This document shows, piece after piece, positions 6,937 through 15,140 of a DNA stretch of 32,367 nucleotides; position 1 is the stretch's first letter; each line of letters starts with the position of its first letter. The notes under the pieces are model-generated. The model did not search any database, was not told where the DNA came from, and was given only the letters and a program-made list of their open reading frames with translations. The translations under genes and the position numbers were made by a program. Source of the DNA: Bacteroidia bacterium (GTDB taxonomy: Bacteria; Bacteroidota; Bacteroidia; NS11-12g; UBA955); assembly GCA_023268875.1 (NCBI GenBank), contig JALRKL010000188.1, positions 1 to 32,367 of the forward strand. Reading direction: 5' to 3'.

Positions 6937-8320
6937 CGGTTCTTAAAGATATATTTTCATCGCCGGGCTGATAGCCCACATAAGTTATGATAAATTGGAA
7001 CATTTCATCGGTAGCTTTCATGCTCGAACCACCGTATTCATATCGTTCGGAAACGGTTTGAGGCGGATTGAAGGGATTAAATGGATTTTTTACCGTATTG
7101 TCGAACACCGCAATCACTTCAATTCTACTGCCCCGGGGAATTTTCAGCATTTTTTCATAGGTGTAAAAATATTGCCAGCGAAAGTCCCATTTGGGAATTC
7201 GAATCATCGGAATCGTATCGCCATTGGGTTTAATGGCATACGCCGTGATTGATTTCCCCAAGAGATGCAAGTGGGGATTAACCGTTAGTACGGAGATATC
7301 TTCGGGTACGGTGAACTGCGTTTTGTGCTCGGTTACTCGATTGGGCGGGATAACCAATGGAGGCTCAATTTTACTAACCCCGTTGGTGCCTAACATCAAT
7401 TCTCCGAGTCCTCTTTTTGGGGGAATTTTCGTAAAAAATAGGTTGATTTTAGAACGGTCGGTACAAGTTTTGGCACTTGGACCGTAATGGACGTCATTAC
7501 CAATTATACTGAATTGCGAATTTACTTCGAATGTACCTATACCCTCGGGATACATTTGTCCGATTACACCGGGCAAATAATTCACCACAGAATGCACGCG
7601 TTCGGGAATTATACCATTATCGGTCATTAAATCCAGGTCGGCCGTTTGGCTTTTTACCGAGTTTGGAGTGATTTCAACTTTAAGGGGTTGGGTATTGAAA
7701 TTTGATTTTGCACCGGGTGTATAATTGATTAAGTGGCCGTTAAAATGGTGCATTAATTGCCGTTGGCCCGGCACCAATTCAACGGCTCTGATATAGGTTT
7801 TTTCCGGCAGCTGCGCCGATGCCTTCATTAAGAAAAAGCGATCTTGGTCGCCTTGTTGCAGCGTAACCGAATCCAAATACATTACATAATCGGGCGTGCC
7901 CAAGGCGCTTTGAAAGGGTTTCACATTGGCAAGTAATGCTCCCGGATTCTTTCCAGGTGCACAACCTTGTTTCACCCAATTTTGAATGGTTTGGATTTGT
8001 GCCTCACTCAATCTTTTTTCACCAATAAAATGGGAATAAGATGGATCGGCCGGCCAAGGGGGCATGTACCGAAGTGCGGTAACTTTGGCAATGGTTTTGG
8101 CTTTTTTTCGTATTTTTTCGTAGGAAGTTAACGTAAACGGTGCTCCTCCGTTTTCGCGATGACAAGGAATACAATTCTCAACCAATATAGGTTCAATATG
8201 GGCATCAAAAACGGGCTTGGCCACACCTAATTCTGATTGACTTTCACCGCAGCTGCTGTAGAAGCATGCCACGCTAAGGATCACTAAAAGCGATATGGAT
8301 GAAGCATTAATCGGTTTCAT
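6911..8320 (-). CDS. lipoprotein with cytochrome c motif and copper type II monooxygenase-like domain
   Basis: The track start at 8329 is a TTG; ATG at 8320 gives MKPINASSISLLVILSVAC and 469 aa. The N-terminal hydrophobic stretch ends at Cys19 or Cys24 (YSSCGES), a probable lipoprotein site. A heme motif CIPCH follows at about residues 50-54 with RYMPPWPAD downstream, typical of small c-type domains. The C-terminal half (from about 150) resembles the copper type II ascorbate-dependent monooxygenase fold (PHM/DBM): LMHHFNGHLINY, DVHYGPS and the HLHLLGKSI motif supply candidate copper histidines. Family members are periplasmic or surface proteins of uncertain substrate. It overlaps the thioredoxin-like gene by 14 bp and the GNAT-like gene by 26 bp. 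Role in redox chemistry of an exported substrate is an inference. Confidence 0.75.
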   Translation of the reverse strand: MKPINASSISLLVILSVACFYSSCGESQSELGVAKPVFDAHIEPILVENCIPCHRENGGAPFTLTSYEKIRKKAKTIAKVTALRYMPPWPADPSYSHFIGEKRLSEAQIQTIQNWVKQGCAPGKNPGALLANVKPFQSALGTPDYVMYLDSVTLQQGDQDRFFLMKASAQLPEKTYIRAVELVPGQRQLMHHFNGHLINYTPGAKSNFNTQPLKVEITPNSVKSQTADLDLMTDNGIIPERVHSVVNYLPGVIGQMYPEGIGTFEVNSQFSIIGNDVHYGPSAKTCTDRSKINLFFTKIPPKRGLGELMLGTNGVSKIEPPLVIPPNRVTEHKTQFTVPEDISVLTVNPHLHLLGKSITAYAIKPNGDTIPMIRIPKWDFRWQYFYTYEKMLKIPRGSRIEVIAVFDNTVKNPFNPFNPPQTVSERYEYGGSSMKATDEMFQFIITYVGYQPGDENISLRTDETTRSKP

Positions 8321-8849
8321 TGTATTCAATATAACAACCTTTGGCCTTGGGAAAGGGTTTGGCTATTGATTCGCCTTTTTCAATTTTATCGATGGCTTCG
8401 AGCAGATAGTCGCGGGTTTTAACCGTTTTGGCAAGTCCGGTTTCATGCGCTCTATCGTCAAGGGCCCCCTTATAGCAAATATGCGCATTAGAATCCAAAA
8501 TCAATGCCTCCGGATAAATTTGCACGTTCAACTGCCTACACCAATTTCCGGTGGAGTCGTGAATAATTTCCCCCGAAAAGAGTTCAATACCGTCAAAATC
8601 CCATTTTTCTTCAGGCAACACTTTTAGAAGTCGAAAATTCCAATTTTTCGGAAAAGATTTGCGGATTTCGCGGATATACGAGGTGTATCGAATACAAAAC
8701 GGACACTCGTTTGAGTAGCTAATAAGCAGTGTATATGGGGCTTTTTGTAATTCTTTTTTCACTTCGGGGGAAGCTATTTCAGGCCTTGAACCAACACAGA
8801 AAATTAGTGCGGTACTAAGAATTATCAAAAAGGCGGTTTGTTTTAGCAT
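8307..8849 (-). CDS. thioredoxin-like (redoxin) exported protein
   Basis: The track ORF is 205 aa, but its first 25 residues lie within trmH coding sequence. ATG at 8849 gives MLKQTAFLIILSTALIFCVG, a clear signal or anchor segment, and 180 aa. A thioredoxin active site CPFC lies at residues 49-52 after LLISYSNE. Further features are IYPEALILDSN, the thioredoxin-fold strand after the cis-proline region, and a C-terminal GCYIEY. A conserved GC-x-I tail is also found on redoxin domains that accompany cytochrome c/copper monooxygenase proteins. It overlaps trmH by 35 bp and the copper lipoprotein by 14 bp. It may provide reducing equivalents or copper-site thiol handling for its neighbour; this is inferred from linkage. 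Confidence 0.75.
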   Translation of the reverse strand: MLKQTAFLIILSTALIFCVGSRPEIASPEVKKELQKAPYTLLISYSNECPFCIRYTSYIREIRKSFPKNWNFRLLKVLPEEKWDFDGIELFSGEIIHDSTGNWCRQLNVQIYPEALILDSNAHICYKGALDDRAHETGLAKTVKTRDYLLEAIDKIEKGESIAKPFPKAKGCYIEYNETD

Positions 8850-9354
8850 AGTCCCAAAGTAACATTCCAAACGAAACAGCCACATTAAAGGAGTGCTTAG
8901 TTCCCAATTGTGGAATTTCGACACAATAATCGCAGGCGTCGATAACTTCTTGCGCTACGCCGTCGATTTCATTGCCCAATATAAAGGCGACCGGCGAATA
9001 TTCCAACGGGTGCTTCATTAAATCGAGGGAAGCGTCGGCTTGTTCGAGGGCAATTAGCGTATACCCTTCAGATTTGAGCTTTTGTAAGGCCTCAAGGGTT
9101 GATTTTTCGTATTCCCAGTGAAGCGATTTCTCAGCTCCGATGGCTGTTTTGGTAATTTCGCGATGTGGAGGCGTTCCGGTTATGCCGCAGAGGACCAATT
9201 TTTCAACCAAAAAGGCGTCGGCTGTTCGAAAAATAGAACCGACGTTATTCATACTGCGCACATTGTCTAACACCACTACTATGGGCAGCTTAGGATGGTC
9301 GTGAAACTGCTCGATTGTTTTTCGATGCAGTTCGGCGTTCCGCAATTTCCTCAT
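8815..9354 (-). CDS. TrmH/SpoU-family RNA 2'-O-methyltransferase
   Basis: The product has 179 aa from ATG at 9354 (MRKLRNAELH); the longer track ORF runs into the divergent mutS promoter region. The three SPOUT motifs are present: VLDNVRSMNNVGSIFRTADAF (29-48), FILGNEIDGVAQE, and IPQLGTKHSFNVAVSFGMLLWDY near the end. These build the trefoil-knot SAM site and the catalytic Arg region. The family methylates tRNA or rRNA ribose; the exact target cannot be read from the sequence, and the short N-terminus lacks an extra RNA-binding domain. It is the first gene of an overlapping four-gene operon and is divergent from mutS with 83 bp between starts. Confidence 0.85.
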   Translation of the reverse strand: MRKLRNAELHRKTIEQFHDHPKLPIVVVLDNVRSMNNVGSIFRTADAFLVEKLVLCGITGTPPHREITKTAIGAEKSLHWEYEKSTLEALQKLKSEGYTLIALEQADASLDLMKHPLEYSPVAFILGNEIDGVAQEVIDACDYCVEIPQLGTKHSFNVAVSFGMLLWDYAKTNRLFDNS

Positions 9355-9358
9355 AATG

Positions 9359-9366
9359 CAAAGATA
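9359..9366 (-). promoter_or_regulatory. -7 box of the trmH operon
   Basis: The minus strand has TATCTTTG, a perfect TAnnTTTG, only 4 nt before ATG 9354. The start site would fall at or next to the A of the ATG, implying a leaderless transcript. A -33 TTTG is not convincing (best match CTTT). Confidence 0.5.
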
Positions 9367-9437
9367 CATATGCTTTTGTTGAATAAAGGGGGAAAACTGA
9401 GGTGGTTTTCGCCGATGTAGAGACTTATTTTCGTAGG

Positions 9438-12050
9438 ATGAGTTCGGCGAGCACATCGAAGAAGGAAACGCCTTTGATGAAACAATACAACCAAATTAAG
9501 TCGCAATACCCCGGAGCGATTTTGTTATTCCGTGTGGGCGATTTTTACGAAACATTCGACGAAGATGCGCGAATTGCGAGTAAAGTTTTGGGTATTGTTT
9601 TGACCAAACGTTCCAATGGAGCGGCATCGGAAATGGATTTAGCCGGATTTCCTCATCATTCCCTAGACACCTACTTGCCCAAGTTGGTTCGCGCAGGATA
9701 TCGCGTGGCTATTTGCGATCAGCTTGAAGACCCTAAACTCACGAAAACCATTGTAAAACGTGGGGTTACGGAGTTGGTTACTCCTGGGGTTAGCTACAAC
9801 GATAAAATATTAGAATCTAATGAGAGTAATTATCTGGCTTCCCTGCATCATACAGATGGCAAATGGGGAATTGCGTTCTTAGATATCTCAACGGGCGATT
9901 TTCGCTGTACGGAAGGGGATTTATCATTAATTCAGAAAATGATTGCGAGCTTTCGGCCCAAGGAGTATGTATTCTCAAAAGCCCAAAGCAAGCGAATATT
10001 TGAGCATTTTGGTAATTTCAAAAGCCAACAATTACTCGAAGATTGGGTGTATCAATTTGAACATGCCGAAGGAAGTTTAAATAAGCAGTTCAAAACGCAA
10101 AATTTAAAGGGTTTTGGGGTTCAAGCATTAGAAATTGCCGTTGTTGCCGCGGCAGGAGCTTTGCATTATTTAGAGCAGACGCATCACCATCAAACGGCCC
10201 ATATTCAGGAAATCAAGCGAATCGACGACAGCCAATTTGTTTGGCTGGATGGCTTCACCATCCGAAACCTCGAGTTGGTTCGTCCTATATACCCAGAGGG
10301 CAAGAGCCTACTGGAAATAATTGACCAGAGCACAACGCCTATGGGCAGTCGTTTGCTTCAACAATGGATGCTTCTTCCTTTAAAGGATTTAAATTCCATT
10401 CAAGAGCGATTGGATACCGTTGGTGTTTTTGTTTCTGATACCGATTTACTCACAGGAATTCAGCGGGAATTAAAAGATATTGGTGATTTGCAACGCTTGT
10501 GTTCAAAGGTGGCGTTACGACGCATTAACCCTAAAGAAATGTTGCAGCTTTCGCGCAGCCTAAAAGCATTGGAATCGCTTAAAAAATTGATTTCCAATAG
10601 TCCATCGAAACGATTACAATCACAGGCTTCTGCGCTCCGGGATACCCATTCCATATTTCATTCTATTGACGAACACATTTCAAGTGAAGCCCCAATTAAC
10701 ATCAGCAAGGGTGGCATTTTCAATGCTTCGGTAAACGAAGAATTGCGGGAGTTGCGTACCTTATCGGTTAGCGGTAAGGACCGACTTATTGAAATTCAAC
10801 ATCGGGAAATTGATATTACAGGTATCAGTTCGTTAAAAATTGGCTTTAATAATGTTTTTGGATATTACTTAGAAGTCACCCATGCCCATAAAGACAAAGT
10901 TCCTGAAACTTGGATTCGCAAACAAACTCTTACGAACGCAGAGCGATACATCACTCCTGAACTAAAAGAATACGAAGAAAAGATATTAAATGCCGAAGAC
11001 CGCATTCATCAAATAGAGCTTCAACTGTGGGAAGATTATTTGAATGTTATGGCGGAAGCAATTTTACCCATACAGCAGGACTGTCAAAGAGTGGCAGAAT
11101 GGGATGTATTAGCCGGTTTTGCTTCAGTTTCAATAAAGAGAAATTATGTACAACCCAGAGTTAGCGATTCCCACGTTCTGCAATTAAAACAATGCAGGCA
11201 TCCGGTTATAGAGGCCTTAATGCCTCCTGATCAAAGTTATGTTCCAAATGATATCTATTTAGACAATCAAACCCAACATATGATCATTTTAACCGGTCCG
11301 AACATGAGCGGTAAAAGCGCGGTTTTACGACAAACAGCACTAACGGTTTTGATGGCTCAAATGGGATGTTTTGTACCCTGCAGTGACGCTGAAATTGGAC
11401 TAATAGACAAAGTTTATACCCGCGTGGGGGCTTCCGACAACATCAGTTTGGGAGAAAGCACGTTTATGGTAGAGATGACAGAAACGGCGAGTATTTTGAA
11501 TAATTTGAGCGACCGCAGTTTGGTACTATTAGATGAAATTGGTCGCGGTACCTCCACGTATGACGGGGTAAGTTTGGCATGGAGCATTGCCGAATATATA
11601 CAAAGTCACCCTGGAAAACCCAAAACCTTATTTGCCACGCATTACCACGAATTGAACGAATTGGAAGCGAAACTTGAAGGGGTTAAAAACTATCATATTG
11701 CAGTTCGCGAAAGCGGACAGAATATCGTATTCCTGCGCACATTGGAACCAGGAGGCAGCGAACATTCCTTTGGTATTCAAGTGGCACAGTTGGCGGGCAT
11801 CCCAAATGCGGTTTTAATCAGAAGTTCGGAAATATTAAAGCAATTAGAAGATTCTAGATTAAAAAATCAACAACGCAGCACATTAAAGAATACCGAAACA
11901 AAGCCCGTTTATCAATTAAACATGTTTCAAACTGCCGATCCGAAATTCGAAGAAATCAAGAGAAAAATCGAAAAACTCGACATCAATACCTTGTCCCCAA
12001 TTGAAGCGCTATTGGAATTGCAGAAACTTCAATTAATGGTTAATGGTTAA
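9438..12050 (+). CDS. mutS: DNA mismatch repair protein MutS
   Basis: MutS binds base mismatches and small loops and recruits MutL using ATP. ATG at 9438 (MSSASTSKKETPLMKQYNQIK) is preferred to the track GTG at 9402 and gives 870 aa, normal for the family. The N-terminal mismatch domain has GDFYETF (residues 34-40) with the intercalating Phe and Glu of the F-x-E motif. The core lever/clamp region follows, then the ATPase with Walker A GPNMSGKS (about 619-626), the STFMVEMTE signature, Walker B LLDEIGRGTSTYDG (about 696) and FATHYHEL. The C-terminus ends in TLSPIEALLELQKLQ, the small dimer/tetramer region. Upstream, TATTTTCG sits 4 nt before the ATG (one mismatch to the -7 box). The final codons and stop lie inside a heptamer repeat array. 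Confidence 0.97.
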   Translation: MSSASTSKKETPLMKQYNQIKSQYPGAILLFRVGDFYETFDEDARIASKVLGIVLTKRSNGAASEMDLAGFPHHSLDTYLPKLVRAGYRVAICDQLEDPKLTKTIVKRGVTELVTPGVSYNDKILESNESNYLASLHHTDGKWGIAFLDISTGDFRCTEGDLSLIQKMIASFRPKEYVFSKAQSKRIFEHFGNFKSQQLLEDWVYQFEHAEGSLNKQFKTQNLKGFGVQALEIAVVAAAGALHYLEQTHHHQTAHIQEIKRIDDSQFVWLDGFTIRNLELVRPIYPEGKSLLEIIDQSTTPMGSRLLQQWMLLPLKDLNSIQERLDTVGVFVSDTDLLTGIQRELKDIGDLQRLCSKVALRRINPKEMLQLSRSLKALESLKKLISNSPSKRLQSQASALRDTHSIFHSIDEHISSEAPINISKGGIFNASVNEELRELRTLSVSGKDRLIEIQHREIDITGISSLKIGFNNVFGYYLEVTHAHKDKVPETWIRKQTLTNAERYITPELKEYEEKILNAEDRIHQIELQLWEDYLNVMAEAILPIQQDCQRVAEWDVLAGFASVSIKRNYVQPRVSDSHVLQLKQCRHPVIEALMPPDQSYVPNDIYLDNQTQHMIILTGPNMSGKSAVLRQTALTVLMAQMGCFVPCSDAEIGLIDKVYTRVGASDNISLGESTFMVEMTETASILNNLSDRSLVLLDEIGRGTSTYDGVSLAWSIAEYIQSHPGKPKTLFATHYHELNELEAKLEGVKNYHIAVRESGQNIVFLRTLEPGGSEHSFGIQVAQLAGIPNAVLIRSSEILKQLEDSRLKNQQRSTLKNTETKPVYQLNMFQTADPKFEEIKRKIEKLDINTLSPIEALLELQKLQLMVNG

Positions 12051-12149
12051 TGATGAGTGATGAATGATGAGTGATGAATTATGAGTGATGAATTATGAAT
12101 TATGAGTGCCGTAACCATTCATAATTTACCATTCATAGTTCATAATTAA
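12033..12149. repeat. inverted array of 7-bp repeats spanning two convergent stop codons
   Basis: From 12033 the sequence divides into 11 consecutive heptamers (two TTAATGG, TTAATGA, then TGAGTGA, TGAATGA, TGAGTGA, TGAATTA and so on), consensus TGAATGA, to 12109. After a 5-bp interval five heptamers in the opposite orientation follow (12115-12149: CCATTCA, TAATTTA, CCATTCA, TAGTTCA, TAATTAA). The mutS stop lies in the left arm and the receptor stop in the right arm. The two arms are roughly complementary and can fold into a long imperfect hairpin, so the array may serve as a bidirectional terminator. Similar ATGAATTATGA low-complexity stretches occur between genes in Bacteroidota. Confidence 0.75.
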
Positions 12150-14446
12150 AAAGCGTACGTACAGCCGATTGAAGGCATGAAGGGCAGCTGATTCACACGG
12201 GTATTTCGTATCCTATCGTAATAAAAGATATTGGCGCGGTCATACACATTCACTATGGAAATAATGGCCTTAAATTCACGCTCTTTCGGCAGGTTCCATA
12301 CCTTACTGGCCGAAATGTCCAAACGGTGGTAATACGGAAGTCTACCTTGATTGATACTTCCGTATAAGATTCCTAAAGAGCCATTTTGAGAGGTATAATC
12401 GGTGGCTATACCGTCTTTAAAGTCATATTTCTCATAGTATCCTTGGGTTTGGGTAAAGGGAAACCCACTGCCTAAATTCCAGCGTATTGATAAATCAGTA
12501 GGATTCTTTTTATTGAAAGTATAACTCACCACAAAATTGGCATTGTGACGGCGGTCAAAAATGGGCTGATAGGTTTGGTACCCATCAAATCGGTTCACAT
12601 AGGTGAGCGAGTACACACTCCATATATACCAATGTTTGTCTTGGTATTTTAATGAAATATCCCCTCCATACGCATCGCCTGTTTCGATCACGAAATCTTG
12701 TCTGATGCGTTCAGGCTTATCTTGATTGAACTGATCGTTTTCAAATAGTTTATCGCGGTTAATATTGGTGATTTGATTAAAAATCTTAACAAAACTCTCA
12801 ATATTTAGGGTCATGTTTTTATTCAATCTGAAATCGGTACCTATTACGGCGTGTTCTGCTTTTTGTAGCTTGTGGGTAACGGGTTGTCCATTAAAGGACT
12901 CTGGCAAATTATCGGGTCCTGAAAGGAATCCATAAAATAGATTTACGACATCTCTATCGCTTATTGCGGAGAGCAAATTCTGCGAATATCTTCCGACAGC
13001 CATCTTAAGTCCCCAACCTTTAAAGGGGGTGTAACGCATTTGCAAACGCGGTTCCATGCTTCCATTAGCAAGAGAGGCGTAATATTGGGCACGGTAACCT
13101 ATATCGGCAACGAATTTTTTACGCACTATCCTATAATTCACAAAGGCATTTAACTCGGTTGTGCTTTCCAATTGGGTAATGCGTCGGTTATTGCTATTGA
13201 ATATCTCGAAATTCGTTTGAAACCCATTTATTTCCAATCCCCATTTTAAGGCATCCTTCCGGAAATTATAATTAAAGTTCATACCCAAATTGAAGCCACC
13301 GATATCGCTACTTCTTGGCTTATTATCGGATTCAAGTTGTTGGATATTATAGTTGCTGTAGAGGAAAAATCCATCAACACGGGTTTTTGCTTGTTCGGGA
13401 ACTACAAGAAACTTCCCTCCAACGCCATACGATTTCCAACCGTAACTCGTGGTATTGGGGAAATCTACCATATCACTGAAGTAAAAGCCATACAATCGGC
13501 TGTAACCTCCGTTTGCAGAATTATTGGAAAATTTAAAAAAGAAATCAGCAAAATTATACGGCAATCTATCGGGGTTGGCATAATTGTAAAGCAATCTAGA
13601 GGATTGTTTTAAAAAGGAATTTCTAAAAGAAAAGGCCAAACTTGAATTGCTTTCACCGGGTTTGAATTTTTTCAATGGTCCTTCAAGTATCACTTTCGAT
13701 GTGAAAGTGTTAAGTCCGAGTTTAGACCGCCATCTATTGCGATCTCCATCGCGGGTTTTAACATCCACCACCGCAGATATTCTACCTCCATATTCTGCGC
13801 CAAATCCTGCTGTGTAGACATCCGTACTCTGCATTAAATCTGGATCGAACACCGAAAACAGGCCGATTGAGTGAAAGGGATTATAGATGGTCATGCCGTC
13901 AAGCATAACCTTATTCATTACTGGGGAACCTCCTCTTATATATAGCTGTCCGCCTTGATCGCCAGAAAAAACCACACCTGGAAGTACTTGTAAGTATTGG
14001 ATCAAATCTGGTTCTGCTCCCACTGAGGGCAATTTGGCTAGAATTTTAGCATCAAAACTTTGAACCGATACTTGTGCATCTTTACGTTGGGCTTTAGCCG
14101 AAATCGAAACCTCTTTTATGGCTATGATCGGTGTCAAAAAAAGGTCCTTTTTTGTATTGCCCCCCGGATTCACAGTAATTTGGGTCACCAAGGTATCGAA
14201 ACCCGGTTTAAAGGCTACTAAAAAATACGTCGCCGGTTTTAATTTGGGTATGGCGTAAAATCCATCAGATTCAGATTGGGTTAAAGCGGCTTCCTCAACA
14301 ACCAAGATTTGCGCCTCCCCTATGCGATCTCCGTTTTGACTGTTGTACACAAATCCCCTTATATCTCCTGTTTCTGTTTGCTGAGCTGTGCTCGTATTTC
14401 CCCAAAGAAGAAGAAATAGAAACAAGAATTTCCCTATCGTTCTCAT
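12146..14446 (-). CDS. TonB-dependent receptor with N-terminal carboxypeptidase-like regulatory domain
   Basis: The product is a 766-aa outer-membrane active transporter. Signal peptide MRTIGKFLFLFLLLWGNTSTAQ is followed by a carboxypeptidase-regulatory-like beta sandwich (about 27-110: GDIRGFVYNSQNGDRIGEA...TYFLVAFKPGFDT). The plug domain spans about 120-235, with LPSVGAEPDLIQYLQVLPGV, QLYIRGGSPVMNKVMLDGM and FGAEYGGRISAVVDVKT. A 22-strand type barrel fills the rest and ends SIGCTYAF with terminal Phe. No SusD-like partner is adjacent, so a glycan-utilisation role is not indicated; the substrate is unknown. It needs an ExbB/ExbD/TonB system such as the one at 27.2-30.3 kb. A TATTTTCG box (14455-14462) lies 8 nt upstream of the ATG. 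The gene converges with mutS and is divergent, 50 bp away, from the pRiA4b-like gene. Confidence 0.9.
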   Translation of the reverse strand: MRTIGKFLFLFLLLWGNTSTAQQTETGDIRGFVYNSQNGDRIGEAQILVVEEAALTQSESDGFYAIPKLKPATYFLVAFKPGFDTLVTQITVNPGGNTKKDLFLTPIIAIKEVSISAKAQRKDAQVSVQSFDAKILAKLPSVGAEPDLIQYLQVLPGVVFSGDQGGQLYIRGGSPVMNKVMLDGMTIYNPFHSIGLFSVFDPDLMQSTDVYTAGFGAEYGGRISAVVDVKTRDGDRNRWRSKLGLNTFTSKVILEGPLKKFKPGESNSSLAFSFRNSFLKQSSRLLYNYANPDRLPYNFADFFFKFSNNSANGGYSRLYGFYFSDMVDFPNTTSYGWKSYGVGGKFLVVPEQAKTRVDGFFLYSNYNIQQLESDNKPRSSDIGGFNLGMNFNYNFRKDALKWGLEINGFQTNFEIFNSNNRRITQLESTTELNAFVNYRIVRKKFVADIGYRAQYYASLANGSMEPRLQMRYTPFKGWGLKMAVGRYSQNLLSAISDRDVVNLFYGFLSGPDNLPESFNGQPVTHKLQKAEHAVIGTDFRLNKNMTLNIESFVKIFNQITNINRDKLFENDQFNQDKPERIRQDFVIETGDAYGGDISLKYQDKHWYIWSVYSLTYVNRFDGYQTYQPIFDRRHNANFVVSYTFNKKNPTDLSIRWNLGSGFPFTQTQGYYEKYDFKDGIATDYTSQNGSLGILYGSINQGRLPYYHRLDISASKVWNLPKEREFKAIISIVNVYDRANIFYYDRIRNTRVNQLPFMPSIGCTYAF

Positions 14447-14483
14447 TAATTGAGCGAAAATACGGAAAGTGCAATAGATTCTC

Positions 14484-14491
14484 TAATTTTG
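14484..14491 (+). promoter_or_regulatory. -7 box of the pRiA4b-miaA-terC operon
   Basis: TAATTTTG is a perfect TAnnTTTG match ending 5 nt before ATG 14497, suggesting a leaderless or near-leaderless transcript. No clear -33 TTTG is visible at 19-20 bp upstream. Confidence 0.45.
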
Positions 14492-14496
14492 CGGCA

Positions 14497-15132
14497 ATGG
14501 TTTACCGTTTTAAAGTATGGTTTGAAAACTTCGATGAAGTGATCCGATGGATTGACATCAAACCGAGCAGCAGTTTTAAGGACTTCCACGAAATAATTCA
14601 AGATTCTATAGGATTTGACAAGAAAGAATTGGCAAGTTTTTATGTGAGCGATACCCGATGGAAACGCCTTTTCGAAATTATGTTGGAAGACATGACCGAC
14701 GGCGATTGCGATTCTGAAGATGCATTACCCGTGGTAACCATGACCCAAGCGAGATTGCGAGATTATGTGAACGATCCGCATCAGCGATTCGTTTACGTAT
14801 CGGACTATTTGGCAAACTGGACCTTATTATGCGAGTTGGTTTCTATCGAGGAATCGAAGACCAATGTTGCATATCCCTTGGTGCACCGCAGTGAAGGTAA
14901 AGCACCCCGCCAACGCGAGGATAGTAAATTTAAAATGCTCGACGACAGTGAATTTGATGCACTTGCCGCAAAAATTTTGGCGTCAAAAGGTATAAAAAAC
15001 GATTTAACCGAAGAGTTTAATCAATTTGGAATCGACGAAGAGGATGAAACCGATGGAGAAATAAGCGACGACGAAGGCGACGACGACGAATTCAATTCTT
15101 TTAATGCTGCCGGAGAGGACAGCGATTTCTAA
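14497..15132 (+). CDS. plasmid pRiA4b ORF-3-like family protein with acidic tail
   Basis: The product has 211 aa. VYRFKVWFENFDEVIRWIDIKPSSSFKDFHEIIQDSIGFD at the N-terminus and the following FYVSDTRWKR, VYVSDYLANWTLLCELVSIE match the pRiA4_ORF3 (IS1096 TnpR-like) domain, which has no established function. The last 45 residues are highly acidic (DEEDETDGEISDDEGDDDE). Eight bases separate it from miaA, so the two are cotranscribed; the linkage hints at RNA- or translation-related work, but this is not shown. There is no sign of an insertion element around it despite the family name. Confidence 0.75.
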   Translation: MVYRFKVWFENFDEVIRWIDIKPSSSFKDFHEIIQDSIGFDKKELASFYVSDTRWKRLFEIMLEDMTDGDCDSEDALPVVTMTQARLRDYVNDPHQRFVYVSDYLANWTLLCELVSIEESKTNVAYPLVHRSEGKAPRQREDSKFKMLDDSEFDALAAKILASKGIKNDLTEEFNQFGIDEEDETDGEISDDEGDDDEFNSFNAAGEDSDF

Positions 15133-15140
15133 CAGCTATT

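Noticed and set aside
14497-15132. Insertion-sequence passenger gene
   Set aside because: Despite the family name there are no inverted repeats or transposase nearby, and the gene is in a tight operon with miaA.
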